Shown here: piece after piece, positions 28,601 to 43,600 of the stretch
How the letters are laid out: each line of letters starts with the position of its first letter
How positions within the stretch are numbered: the first letter of the stretch is position 1
DNA from: Siphonodentalium dalli
Lineage: Eukaryota > Mollusca > Scaphopoda > Gadilida > Siphonodentaliidae
NCBI GenBank assembly: GCA_032622095.1
Contig: CP136061.1
Location: forward strand, 9,749,287-9,813,286
Direction: 5' to 3'
DNA length: 64,000 nt
Made by a program: the position numbers and the translations under genes
The notes under the pieces: generated by a model
The model's database searches: none
Seen by the model: the letters and a program-made list of their open reading frames with translations, nothing else
Told to the model about the DNA's origin: nothing

Positions 28601-31600
28601 GCCATAAAAACTTCAAATACTATTAAATTAAACCAGCATACACATCGCCAATACGCACCATATTTGTTTCCGGTTTGCGTTCCCGAAATTGGAAATCACA
28701 TAATTGTTTACAGCACGAAACACATTTGACTTAATAAACTTGGCGTTTGGGCAGCTTGTGGTGACAATATACCTGGTAGTTATCGTTGCCCAGTGTCTGT
28801 TGTTGAATACCAACACATACACCATTGTATGTCTATCATATTCGATGTTTGAAACATAACTAATTTTCTTTTCTAGTTTCCCATTTTCGTGTTATCATTT
28901 GACAGCATCGGTCAATTTGAAAATCGTAATAAAATGCTTCAACGCGGGCCTTTTTTCCAGACGCGGCTATGCCCGAGAATCAAAACCCTTTTTTGTTTTG
29001 GCCTTATCAATTACTTAACTTGTTCTGAGTCCTGAAATTTCTGGGTGGGGGCCACCTTTGTGATTGTTATCCACACTCTGGAAGTTTGCTGCAACTTATA
29101 GTTTCCGTAACATTAGATTCCCTTTTTTAGGAACCGTCGGCAGTCCGTCATGCATTCCTACTTTTATATGATTTGTATGTTTGGCTATTCATAACACTGA
29201 AATTAACGGCAAAGTTCGTTCTAATGAACTCACAATTATTATAACCATGACATCGCTGAGAAATATGCTGGTATTGAATACATTGTGCTCATTAGTCATT
29301 ACCGGTGGTTTATGGTACACACTATTAATGTAAAATTTACATCAGCCAAGTATTTTAAACAACACCCAGCCAATAGGCCATATTATGGAATACTTCCACC
29401 AGGGACCAGCCAGGGGTCAAATTTTAGGGAGAAGTGACTTCTCCCTCTGGAGATTTTAGGGAGAAGTCAGGGGAAAATAGGGAGAAGTGGGGAGACTCCA
29501 AGTCTCAATTATCAATTATATTACCGGATTGTTTTCTTTTTTGGGGGTTAAAACTAGGCTGTTTTGTCAATGAATTTGAATAAATAAATAAGTCTTCCAC
29601 TGTTATTGATATTAGGTATGATTAACCGATTATAATCGATTAATGACTACCGATTATCGATTATCAAAATTAATAATCGTGGCACCTCTAGTGTACCCAT
29701 GTCCACTTGTTTCAAATCTTTATTATCTTTATTAAATGATGTAGACAAGTGAGTTCCATTCCATTGGGTGTGTGATACGTTGATTGAACTGTCTTTAAGT
29801 GTCTTACTGTCATTTCTTGCGTCTTGTTCACCATGGCATAGCTAGATAGAAATTCAATGTAACATATATCCCAAACCCTCCATGATACTGAGAGTGACTT
29901 GACTGTCATGATTTTCCTTTAACAAGAAATTCAATTAATTGAGGAAAAACACCCACTGTCCTGAGTGGTATTGATAAGCTATCAGGGGGGGGGGGGGGGT
30001 CCAACAGCTTGAATGTGGGAAAAACCCACCATTTATGGTAGGATTCATCCAGGCAGTTTCTCAATTGATGACTGATGTACATATACAGTACACACAAATA
30101 GTAATAACAATTAACGTTATGATTTTGAAACTAACCATGCTAGAATATTAACAGTAAGGTGGTATTAACTACTACAAGCACTATTAATAATAATAGTACT
30201 ATTCTATTATAATATATGTGGGCATGATGTATGGAAATATTAAAGGACAAACCAATAGTTACAATACAATTATAGCTTTTTTTTAATTAAGCGCAAGAAG
30301 AGTAATTGTGCTTAAGCACAATAAGGGATGTTCCTTATTACGCTTATAAGCTCAATAAGGGAATCTCTATTGTGCTTAAGTGCAATAAGGGAATATTTAA
30401 TTGCGCTTAAGTGCAATGAAGAATATTCAAATTGCGCTGATAAAGCCCAATAATGAATCTCTTAATAAGGAATAATATATTATATATAGTACATAAACTC
30501 CTTATAATTCAGGTGGTGTAGTCCATCTCCATGGTACAATGGGTGGAACAAATATAGGATTATTCTACTATTTGCAGAAGGGTGATCTAATGAGAGAGAT
30601 ATTAATTGTGTTTAAGTGCAATTGGAAGTAATTGCGGTTAAGCATAATAAGGAATGTCTTATTGCATTCTCATTGGGCTTAAGCGCAATTAGAGATTCCT
30701 TAAGTTATTGCGGTTAATCAAAATTGCCTATTAAATGTCAATTTTGTTTCCCATAGAGATCATCAATGATGTCTATGCGCAAGTGACCGACGCCAATCTT
30801 CTCTGTTGGGATTCCAATTGTTGACTTATTAAAGATGCACATATGCTGAAGATACAGTCGCGCTCGAAACGCGCTCCCGTACATGTAGGTCGGCTTTTGG
30901 CCCCAAGTGAATTAAAATGTCATTGAAATAATCGGTTTCTCCCCATAAACATCCATATATTCAAAATACATGTTTTGGAGCAGAATTAGGTAGTCCATAT
31001 TGGACGCCATCATGGAATTTAATTTTTTTTTTTAATTTTCAGACATATTTAGTAGTTATGTGGATGGAGTTATCATTAACCTCACATCCTTATATTGGTT
31101 ATGCGGATGGGGTTATCATTAAACCTCACATCCTTATTAGCTCAACTTTACTTTGTAAAGTTTGAGCTATTGCCATGGCTTTGTCGTCCGTCGTCCGTGT
31201 GTACGTGTGTGCGTGTGTACGTGTGTACGTAAGGCGTCAACAATGCAGTCTACAGGTCGTACCTTTGGTCGGATCATTATGAAATTTGTCATAGCTGTTG
31301 ACATCAACATTTAGACCAGAATGATTAATTTTGGGGTCATTCGGTAAAAAAACATGGCCGCCAGTGGCCATCTTGCATTTCAAAATTCAATCCATTAGCA
31401 CGGGCTACAGGGCGTACTGTTTGTCTGATCGTCATGAAATTTGTCATGGATGTTAATATTGACATGTAGATGGGAACGAGTAATTTTGGGGTCATTCGGC
31501 CCAAAAACATGGCCGCCAGCAGCCATCTTGGATTTTACTCTTTGTATGACTAAATTCTTTAGCACGGGCTACAGGTCGTACTTTTAGTCTGATCATCATA

Positions 31601-34600
31601 AAATTTGTCAAGAATGTTAATAATTAATAAATAGAGCATGGCTTGGAGTGAAATATGCGGATATAGTGCATAGTGAGGTTGTGTAGTTCACGACGCGAAG
31701 CGGGGTGAACTACACAACCGCACTATGCACTATATCGGCGAATTTCACGACAAGTCATGCTCTAATTATTATATTGTATCGAACAAATGCAGAAATTTTC
31801 AACTTTTACTAAGTTCAGACAATTGATGTTCGCCTTACTGAAGCTTTAATTTGGATCAGCGGCGAAATAACAAGTAGTTTCAGAACAAAGTTTGATGTAG
31901 TGTTCGTTACTATTTTTAGTAGTCAAAACTACATATGCATAGTGCACGATGGGAGAGACTTGAAGGCGTAGTATACAACTACGACTAATAGAGTCGAGTA
32001 GCCAACCAATCGGAAAGCTTGATTTCAATAACAAAGTCACGTGAGATACAATATTGACATGTAGATGGGAACGAGTCATTTTGGGGTCATTCGGCCAAAA
32101 AACATGGCCGCCAGCAGGCATCTTTGATTTCACTCTTTGTATGACTAAATCCTTTAGCACGGGCTACAGGTCGTACCTTTAGTCCGATCATCATAAAATT
32201 TGGCATGGCTGTTGAAATTGGAATGTAGATGGGAACGAGTCATTTTGGGGTCATTCGGACAAAAAACATGGCCGCCAGCGGCCATCTTGGATTTCAAAAT
32301 TCAATCCATTAGCACGGGCCACAGGTCGTACTGTTCGTCTGATCATCATGAAATTTGTCATGGATGTTAATATTGACATGTAGATGGGAACGAGTAATTT
32401 TGGGGTCATTCGGCCAAAAAACATGGCGGCCAGCAGCCTTCTTGGATTTTACTCTTTGTATGACTAAATTCTTTAGCACGGGCTACAGGTCGTACCTTTA
32501 GTCTGATCATCATCAAATTTGTCATGGATGTTAATATTGACATGTAGATGGGAACGAGTAATTTTGGGGTCATACGGCCAAAAAACATGGCCGCCAGCAG
32601 CCATCTTGGATTTTACTCTTTGTATGACTAAATCCTTTAGCACGGGCTACAGGTCCTACTTTTAGTCTGATCATCATAAAATTTGTCAAGAATGTTAATA
32701 ATGACATGTAGATGGGAACGAGTCATTTTGGGGTCAATCGGCCAAAAAACATGGCCGCCAGCAGCCATCTTGGATTTTACTCTTTGTATGACTAAATCCT
32801 TTAGCACGGGCTACAGGCCGTACCTTTAGTCTGATCATCATAAAATTTGTCATGGCTGTTGAAATTGGAATGTAGATGGGAACGAGTAATTTTGGGGTCA
32901 TTCGGCCAATAAACATGGCCGCCAGTGGCCATCTTGGATTTCAAAATTTAATCCATTAGCACGGGCCACAGGTCGTACTGTTCGTCTGATCATCATAAAA
33001 TTTGTCATGGCTGTTGAAATTGGAATGTAGATGGGAACGAGTCATTTTGGGGTCATTCGGACAAAAAACATGGACGCCAGCGGCCATCTTGGATTTCAAA
33101 ATTCAATCCATTAGCACGGGCCACAGGTCGTACTGTTCGTCTGATCATCATGAAATTTGTCATGGATGTTAATGTTGACATGTAGATGGGAACGAGTAAT
33201 TTTGGGGTCATTCGGCCAAAAAACATGGCGGCCAGCAGCCTTCTTGGATTTTACTCTTTGTATGACTAAATTCTTTAGCACGGGCTACAGGTCGTACCTT
33301 TAGTCTGATCATCATCAAATTTGTCATGGATGTTAATATTGACATGTAGATGGGAACGAGTAATTTTGGGGTCATTCGGCCCAAAAACATGGCCGCCAGC
33401 AGCCATCTTGGATTTTACTCTTTGTATGACTAAATTCTTTAGCACGGGCTACAGGTCGTACTTTTAGTCTGATCATCATAAAATTTGTCAAGAATGTTAA
33501 TAATTAATAAATAGAGCATGGCTTGGAGTGAAATACGCGGATATAGTGCATAGTGAGGTTGTGTAGTTCACGACGCGAAGCGGGGTGAACTACACAACCG
33601 CACTATGCACTATATCGGCGAATTTCACGACAAGTCATGCTCTAATTATTATATTGTATCGAACAAATGCAGAAATTTTCAACTTTTACTAAGTTCAGAC
33701 AATTGATGTTCGCCTTACTGAAGCTTTAATTTGGATCAGCGGCGAAATAACAAGTAGTTTCAGAACAAAGTTTGATGTAGTGTTCGTTACTATTTTTAGT
33801 AGTCAAAACTACATATGCATAGTGCACGATGGGAGAGACTTGAAGGCGTAGTATACAACTACGACTAATAGAGTCGAGTAGCCAACCAATCGGAAAGCTT
33901 GATTTCAATAACAAAGTCACGTGAGATACAATATTGACATGTAGATGGGAACGAGTCATTTTGGGGTCATTCGGCCAAAAAACATGGCCGCCAGCAGGCA
34001 TCTTTGATTTCACTCTTTGTATGACTAAATCCTTTAGCACGGGCTACAGGTCGTACCTTTAGTCCGATCATCATAAAATTTGTCATGGCTGTTGAAATTG
34101 GAATGTAGATGGGAACGAGTCATTTTGGGGTCATTCGGACAAAAAACATGGCCGCCAGCGGCCATCTTCGATTTCAAAATTCAATCCATTAGCACGGGCC
34201 ACAGGTCGTACTGTTCGTCTGATCATCATGAAATTTGTCATGGATGTTAATATTGACATGTAGATGGGAACGAGTAATTTTGGGGTCATTCGGCCAAAAA
34301 ACATGGCGGCCAGCAGCCTTCTTGGATTTTACTCTTTGTATGACTAAATTCTTTAGCACGGGCTACAGGTCGTACCTTTAGTCTGATCATCATCAAATTT
34401 GTCATGGATGTTAATATTGACATGTAGATGGGAACGAGTAATTTTGGGGTCATACGGCCAAAAAACATGGCCGCCAGCAGCCATCTTGGATTTTACTCTT
34501 TGTATGACTAAATCCTTTAGCACGGGCTACAGGTCCTACTTTTAGTCTGATCATCATAAAATTTGTCAAGAATGTTAATAATGACATGTAGATGGGAACG

Positions 34601-37600
34601 AGTCATTTTGGGGTCAATCGGCCAAAAAACATGGCCGCCAGCAGCCATCTTGGATTTTACTCTTTGTATGACTAAATCCTTTAGCACGGGCTACAGGCCG
34701 TACCTTTAGTCTGATCATCATAAAATTTGTCATGGCTGTTGAAATTGGAATGTAGATGGGAACGAGTAATTTTGGGGTCATTCGGCCAATAAACATGGCC
34801 GCCAGTGGCCATCTTGGATTTCAAAATTTAATCCATTAGCACGGGCCACAGGTCGTACTGTTCGTCTGATCATCATAAAATTTGTCATGGCTGTTGAAAT
34901 TGGAATGTAGATGGGAACGAGTCATTTTGGGGTCATTCGGACAAAAAACATGGACGCCAGCGGCCATCTTGGATTTCAAAATTCAATCCATTAGCACGGG
35001 CCACAGGTCGTACTGTTCGTCTGATCATCATGAAATTTGTCATGGATGTTAATATTGACATGTAGATGGGAACGAGTAATTTTGGGGTCATTCGGCCAAA
35101 AAACATGGCGGCCAGCAGCCTTCTTGGATTTTACTCTTTGTATGACTAAATTCTTTAGCACGGGCTACAGGTCGTACCTTTAGTCTGATCATCATCAAAT
35201 TTGTCATGGATGTTAATATTGACATGTAGATGGGAACGAGTAATTTTGGGGTCATTCGGCCAAAAAACATGGCCGCCAGCAGCCATCTTGGATTTTACTC
35301 TTTGTATGACTAAATCTTTTAGCACGGGCTGCAGGTCCTACTTTTAGTCTGATCATCATAAAATTTGTCAAGAATGTTAATAATGACATGTAGATGGGAA
35401 CGAGTCATTTTGGGGTCATTCGGACAAAAAACATGGCCGCCAGCTGCCATCTTGGATTTTACTCTGTGTATGACTAAATCCTTTACTGCTCATTTTTTAG
35501 CTCAACTTTACTTTGTAAAGTTTGAGCTATTGCCATGGCTTTGTCGTCCGTCGTCCGTGTGTGCGTGTGCGCGTGTGTACGTAAGGCGTCAACAATTGAG
35601 GCTACAGGTCGTACCTTTGATCGGATCATTATGAAATTTGTCATAGCTGTTGACATCAACATTTGTATCGGAATGATTCATTTTGGGGTCATTCGGAAAA
35701 AAAAATGGCCGCCAGCGGCCATCTTATATTTCAAAATTCAATCCATTAGCACGGGCTACAGGCCGTACTGTTCGTCTGATCGTCATGAAATTTGTCATGG
35801 ATGTTAATATTGACATGTAGATGGGAACGAGTAATTTTGGGGTCATTCGGCCAAAAAACATGGCCGCCAGCAGCCATCTTCGATTTTACTCTTTGCATGA
35901 CTAAATCCTTTAGCACGGGCTACAGGTCGTACCTTTAGTCAGATCATCATAAAATTTGTCATGGATGTTAACAATGACATGTAGATGGGAATGAGTCTTT
36001 TTTGGGTTATTCGGGCAAAAAACATGGCCGCCAGCAGCCATCTTGGATTTTACTCTTTGTATGACTAAATCCTTTAGCACGGGCTACAGGTCGTACCTTT
36101 AGTCTGATAATCATGAAATTTGTCATGGCTGTTGAAATTGGAATGTAGATGGGAACGAGTCATTTTGGGGTCATTCGGACAAAAAACATGGCCGCCAGTG
36201 GCCATCTTTGTTTTCAAAATTCAATCCATTAGCACGGGCCACAGGTCGCACTGTTCGTCTGATCATCATGAAATTTGTCATGGATGTTAATATTGACATG
36301 TAGATGGGAACGAGTTATTTTGGGGTCATTCGGCCCAAAAACATGGCCGCCAGCAGCCATCTTGGATTTTACTCTTTGTATGACTAAATTCTTTAGCACG
36401 GGCTACAGGTCGTACCTTTAGTCTGATCATCATAAAATTTGTCATGGATGTTAACAATGACATGTAGATTGGAACGAGTCATTTTGGGGTCATTCGGCCA
36501 AAAAACATGGCCGCCAGCAGCCGTCTTGGATTTTACTCTTTGCATGACTAAATCCTTTAGCACGGGCTACAGGTTGTACCTTTAGTCTGATCATCATAAA
36601 ATTTGTCAATAATGTTAATAATCACATGTAGATGGGAACGAGTCATTTTGGGGTCATTCGGCCAAAAAACATGGCCGCCAGCAACCATCTTGGATTTTAC
36701 TCTTTGTATGACTAAATCCTTTACCACGGGCTACAGGTCGTACCTTTAGTCTGATTTCGGGGTCATTCGGACAAAAAACATGGCCGCCAGTGGCCATCTT
36801 GGATTTCAAAATTTAATCCATTAGCACGGGCCACAGGTCGTACCTTTAGTCTGATCGTCATAAAATTTGTCATTGATGTTAACGATGACATGTAGTTGGG
36901 AACGACTCATTTTGGGGTCATTCGGCTGAAAACATGGCCGCCAGCAGCCATCTTGGATTTTACTTTTCTCTTCATGTCTATAAACTAGTATTAGACATTC
37001 AACTTTCCACATTCCTAATCGCTCCATTGACTGTAATATATTAAATTATTCCCTTTCCAAGTTGAGCTACAGTGTCATTGACACTTTCATATTGGTTATG
37101 TGGATGGGGTTATCATTAAACCTCACATCCTTATATTGCAGGTTATGTAGATGGAGTTATAATTAAACCTTGCATCATTGTATTGGTTATTTAGATGGAG
37201 TTATCATTATACCTCACATCCTTATATTGGTTATTTAGATGGTTATCATTATACCTCACATCAGTGTGTTGGGGATTTTGGACCTTGACTTGGGACCTTT
37301 GGTTTTGGTGAGTTTGAAGCCTGTTTACATTTCAAAATGTTGTCAGTTTTGTATCGTCTGCAGCGGAACTCGGCATGTTGAAGCAAATGTTACAAGGCAT
37401 TGCACCGTTATGATTTTGGCATTGTTGAACAGAAGAGAAATACAGAATACAAATCAGTATCAAATGATAACATGTATATGTAACGAGTCTATAATACAAA
37501 TGAAAAAATTGGGGAGGGGTGGGCGATACGGGTTGATACCGATATAGATTTGAAGAGCGATAATGACCAATGTTGATATATTATGCATCTCAACTCTATT

Positions 37601-40600
37601 GTTGCGACAAGGCTATAAAATAGGGAGGGTCAGAAACTTAGTTATCTCTATATAGTGCCAGAATAGTTATTTATCGACTTCTATAGTGGTACAATGAAAA
37701 TTAGAATCAAATTATAAAATATGTATATAACCGACGAAAAGAAAAATAATAATTTGGGCCGGGATTAGATGTTGGGTTGGTTATATGGAGTAAAAGGAGT
37801 TCATACGATGAACTGACATAAAGTAGTAGAGCTATAGTGATCAATGTTGCCATGTAATGCATCGCGACAGTACTGTAGCGACAATTGTATAAAATTGGGG
37901 GGGGGGGGGGGTCTGAAATTATCTCTATCTTAAAATATGGCACCAGAATTATATAGAAAGGAATAGCAATTGATATACGTATACGACATAGTACAAATAA
38001 TACCATAGACATAAGTATTGATCACATAATAAAAATATGTACATAACTCGACTATACCGATGAAAAAAATAATAAATTGGACCGGATTAGAGTTGGGTTG
38101 GTTACATATGGATAATTGGATATGCGGTTAATACTGATGAAACAATATAAATTAGTAGAGCGATAAAGACCAATGTTGACACTTAGTCAGCCTATATGTG
38201 GGGAAAATAGGGGTTGATACGATTGACCAAAATAAATTTGTCGAGTGATAGTGACCAATGTTTTTTACTTATAAAGTAATGCGACTGTACTGTCGCACAA
38301 TTATCAGGTAGAAATTGTCAAATATGTACCCTGGTGTCCATTATGGAGCACCTCAGAAAACATTCGCAGGGCCCTAAAATTTATTTAACACACGATTTCC
38401 CATTCAAATCGATTTATGTCGATAAAACTCTTATTTTTCAAAAATTTAAGCTGAGACTTGGTGTGTCTGGGTGAAATACTTATATATTCCTAAAATGACA
38501 GGTTCCAGCACGTAATTATGTTTTAGATGGCAGAAAGAATTTTTTTTCGATGATAAATTTTAATATAGGATTTGCCATTCAAAACGATTTATGTCCATAA
38601 AACTGTTATTTTTCAAAATTTTAAGCTGAGACTCGGTGTTTCTGCGTGGAATACTTATATATTCCTAAAACGACAGGGTCCAGCACGTAATTATCTTTTA
38701 GATGGAAGAAATTGATTTGTTTCGATGATAAAAATCCAGCGTACACCAGCATAAACAAATTTAACAATCATTTTCTCAAGTGTCGTTTTGGTAAAAATAT
38801 CGCTCTCTCGATGGGGAGATCTGATCCGAACAATAGCTAAGATGTATTTAGATAGAATTATTGAGAGAATTTGACAGATTAAAGTGGATTTTGAGAGAAT
38901 TGAGTGGAGAAAACGTTTGCTTCAAACACGCGAATTCAGCCAATTACAGTTGCAGACGAGCGCTGTCACTGTCAGAATCAGATTGACAATGACATTGACA
39001 ACACATTGAACAAATGCAGGCTTTAAACTCACCTTATTGGGAGGTAAATCCAATAAATTAGATATCAATACAATCCTTCCTAAGCACATTCAAAGATATC
39101 CCGCAAGTTTTTAATATCTTAGCCTGAGGACACAGAAACAGTCAAAATGAATGAATTTAAATCAGCTTCCGAGACGAAGCGAGACATGTACATGTGTACG
39201 ATTTTATTTTGAGGCGCCTTGTTTACGATGACGTCATTTGCGTTGCTTCCCAACCTAACCCTTTCCACTCCCAACGACATTTCAATTGGTTGAAATTAAA
39301 AAGTTCTCAAGTTCCAGCTCAACCTGAATCTAGTTACTCAATTGGTAGAAATACTTTAGCAGTAATTCTTAGTTTTATAAGTTATAACTCTAATTTTATT
39401 CACGATACGAGCTCAACATCATAATATGTCACTGTTTATGGCGGTGTTATCCAAACGTGTCCTTTGATAATGATTATAATTTTATTTTGCGATCAAACGT
39501 CAGTGCAGCTTAGCAGAAACGCATAGGCACTAGTTCAATTCAGCAGAACGCATGAGTCCTACGAGTATAGACACCCACTGGACGCGCTTCGCGCGTCGGT
39601 CAGTGGGTGACAAAAAACACAAGTTCCAAATTCACAATGAATTTTGCAGTTTTTTGTCATGAGACACCAAAATACACTGGTAATCAATGTCAATCACTAG
39701 TTGATTCGATTCGAGATTTGATTCAATGTCGATATCAGGAAGGAGATTCAATATTGAGATTCGATTCAATGCAAAATCCCCGATTCGCAGATCCCTATTC
39801 CAGTGTGTTTCAATTAAGAATAAACTTCAACTTTCTCAAGTAAGCGAGGCGTCCATTAAGCTTCTTCAGCGTTTCATCAATTTGTATGAATAACCCGAGG
39901 TGTTTATAAGACTCTACTTGACTTTTACCGTTGAGTCAGAGAGTGATACTTGGGTGTTTTCCTGAATATAAAAAGGTAACAGACTTAGTTTTGGTACCGT
40001 TAATTTAACTAACCATGAATCAATTTTTATTAAGTCATGATTCATCTCTCTTTCAAGATCAAAAACATTTATATTCGTTTCTGTGAGGCATGTGTCATGC
40101 GAAAGACTTGAGGGTTTCAGATAGATCATTTATGTAGAGCAACAATATTAAAGGTCCAAACTCCTGTATGAATGGTTTTGAAATCAACGGCATCTACTAT
40201 GTCTGCAATTTCCTTTTTATGTGTACCCATACCATAGTATGGTAGACATAGTGTCGACGTCTGGATTGACCACTTGTCGTTGGTCCATCTGTCTGTCCAT
40301 AGACACTTTACGTATAATACGATAAGTCAAACAATTTCTATCCGATCAGAACCAAATTTTTTATATGGGTTTCTCAGGCCAAAATACAGATCGTGTTCAA
40401 ATATGGGTTTGATCCGAGTTTTTTTTAACGGGGGTTATGGCTCTTTGACATACAAATCAAGCATGCTTCGATAAATCAACCACTTTTCATTTGATAGGAA
40501 AAAATATTTGGTATGTGAGTTTCCGAAACTCAAAATACTGATTGAGTTTGAATCTAGTTAGATCCAATGTGTTATACCAGAGTTATGGCCTTTTTTCAAC

Positions 40601-43600
40601 TAAGAATTGCATTTATCAGTCTTCAAAGTATGTGTCCTTATAGTTGCTTAGAAGGTGGGGTTTTGGGGAGGGTGGCAATTGATCCCTCCGTGATTCTATG
40701 CCTCATAGAATCACAATCAAACTTCACATTCACGGGTGAAAAATATATATCAAACAAAGAACTAACTCATTCATGTTTGTACTGATATACTGGATTCCAA
40801 GAGTTATCATGCATAGTATACATCAATTTGACCAACATACATTATCGGACAGAGACTCCCAAGACTACTGGGAAATACAGCCAATGAATAGGCCTTTTCG
40901 GAGTCAAAATAAGTCCACTGGATACCCCCCCCACCCCCGGAGTTAAAACAAGCATTAATCATGTCATCATGCTGAATGGAGAACAAAGCAAATGTGGAAA
41001 TCACAGCAGTTGCAATCATCAACATGGTCGGAATTTCTATCTGCGAACAATGTCAATCACCCAGATTATGATATCCCCAGTATTTTGAGCATGTATGAAC
41101 ATTAACTAAGCCGGATATATGAATTTTGGCACACGATCATATAGACAACATACATATGACATCCCGCTAAACCCCGTTCCGTGTTGTCACATGTAGATGC
41201 GATTCACTATCACACCTATTTCATGAGCTAAGGAACAATTCATGTACCAATTCAATGTAACATTGTCATACATACGTGGCCAAGTCGATAAGAACTGAGA
41301 GTCGCTATGTTCATGGACATGCATCATTCAAGCAATGCACACCCATACGCACACACACTATGTGGCATAAATGGGATAGGTAGATGTGAAATGGTGTTTA
41401 TTTTATATGTTATATATAGACTAACCACGTGTACCATACATCACGACCAAAGAAGAGTCAAGCGCACTGCACACGTGTAACTCACGAGTTGTGTGAAGTA
41501 TAAGTTTGCAAGTCTGCGAAAACGAACAAACAGAGAGTGGTAACCCTTTATGCATTGTCAATTTGTCATGTACCTCATGATCGATCGATTTACTATAAGG
41601 ACGACAACCAGTAGGTACTATGTCAGCCATGTCAGAACAGACTGCATGATGTTAGCACCAGTTACATTGGCTAGGAAACTAATTGTAGGACCCAAAATTA
41701 TAGTGCAGTAAACTGTCTACAGGTAAACAACAAAGTGTGTCATAAACAGACGACACAGCATGCCAAAGACAACACGAGGATGACGACAGCAACAGATTTG
41801 TTATAGGCATGTCCTTATTAGCTCAACTTACTTTGCAAGTTTGAGCTATTGCCATATGGCTTGTCGTCCGTGTGTGTGTCGTCAACAATTTTCTTTGGCA
41901 CGGGCTACAGGTCGTATCTTTGGTCTGATCTTTATGAAATTTGTCATGAATGTTGACATTGACATGTAGATGGGAACGAGTCATTTTGGGGTCATTCGGC
42001 CGAAAAACATGGCTGCTGGTGGCCATCTTGGATTTTAAAATGAAATCCATTGGCGCGGGCTACATGTCGTACTGTTTGTGTGATCGTCATAAAATTTGTC
42101 ATGAATGTTGACATTTACATGTAGATGGGAACGAGTAATTTTAGGATCATTCAGCCAAAAAACATGGCCGCTGGTGGCCATCTTGGATTTTACTCTTTGC
42201 ATCACTAAATCCTTTGACACATCCTACAGACCACATTTCTGATCTGATCATCACCAAACTTCATATGGATCATCGGGGCGACCTCTAGATGGGAACGAGT
42301 CAATTTGGGGTTATTTGGCCAAAAACATAGCCGCCATCAGCCATCTTGGATTTTACTCTTTGCATCACTAAATAATTTGGCGTGGGCTACAGGTCGTATC
42401 TTTGGTCTGATCTTTATGAAATTTGTCAAGAATGTTGACATTGACACGTAGATGGGAACAAGTCATTTTGGGGTCATTCAGCCAAAAAACATGGTGTCTG
42501 GTGGCCATCTTGGATTTCAAAAATAAATCCATTGGCGCGGGCTACAGGCCGTACTGTGTGTGTGATCATCATTAAATTTGTCATGAATGTTGACATTCAG
42601 ATGTAGATGGGAACGAGTCATTTTAGGATCATTTGGCCAAAAACATGGCCGCTGGTGGCCATCTTGGATTTTACTCTTTGCATCACTAAATCCTTTGGCA
42701 CATCCTACAGATCACGTCTCTGATCTGATCATCACCAAACTTCACGTGGATCATCGGGGCGACCTCTAGATGGGAACAAGTCATTTTGGGGTCATTTGGC
42801 CAAAAAACATGGCCGCTGGTGGCCATCTTGGATTTCAAAATTGAATCCATTGACACGGGCTACAGGCTGTACTGTTTGTCTGATCATCATAAAATTGTCA
42901 TAAATGTTGACATTTACATGTAGATGGGAACGAGTCATTTTATGATCAATCGGCCAAAAAACATAGCCGCTGGTGGCCATCTTGCATTTTACTCTTTGCA
43001 TCACTAAATCCTTTGACACATCCCACAGACCACATCCCTGTTCCAATCATCACCAAACTTCACATGGATCATCGGGGTGACCTCTAGAAGGGAACGAGTC
43101 ATTTTGGGATCATTCAGCAAAAAAATATGGTCACCAATGGCCATTTTAGATTTTACTCTTTGTATGACTACATATTTCTACAAAATCCATTAGCATGGGT
43201 TATAGACCGATCTGTTTGTTTGATCTTCATGAAATTTCTCATGGATGTTGACATTGACATGTAGATGGGAACGAGTCATTTTGGGGTCATTCAGCAAAAA
43301 AACATGGCCGCCGGTGGCCATTTTAGAATTTACTCTTTGCATCACTAAATCCTTTGGCACACCTACAGACCACATCCCTGATCCGATCATTATGAAACTT
43401 GTCATGAATGTTGATATTAACATGTAGATGGGAACAAGTCATTTTGGGGGTATTGGTCTCTCTTCACATTTACATTTTGTCTTACTTAGACATTTCAATT
43501 AGCTCCTTTCCTAATTCCTCCATTTACTGTCAACCATTAAATTATTCCCCTACCTAAGTTGAGCTACAGTGTCACTGACACTTTCATATAGATATGTGGT

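Larger units (their letters stand above)
31138..37109 (+). mobile_element. Large HINE-like element(s): ~160-bp tandem array 1
   Basis: It starts TTAGCTCAACTTTACTTTGT, then TTTGAGCTATTGCCATGG and a CGTCCGTCGTCCGTG/GTGTGT stretch. About 34 tandem units of roughly 155-168 bp follow, each with CACGGGCTACAGGTCGTAC, ATGTAGATGGGAACGAG, GGGGTCATTCGGCC and ACATGGCCGCCAGC. It ends CCAAGTTGAGCTACAGTGTC + ATTGACACTTTCAT. The start TAGCTCAACTT and the subterminal AAGTTGAGCTA are inverted repeats. AGTGTCATTGACACT near the 3' end is a perfect hairpin. A second internal start lies at 35498, so two elements are joined or nested. Two unit types end in GGATTTTACTCTTTG or GGATTTCAAAATTCAATCC. Confidence 0.88.

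Noticed and set aside
31846-35270. Repeated 60-104-codon open frames with MTRSHLHVN, KSKMAAGGHVFWPNDPK-like peptides on the minus strand
   Set aside because: They recur because the ~160-bp DNA unit recurs. Frames end at different points, monomer length is not a multiple of three, and similar frames appear on both strands. Not genes.
40274-41025. Open frames of 66-72 codons as genes
   Set aside because: No domain, no splice context, and the stretch looks repeat-derived.
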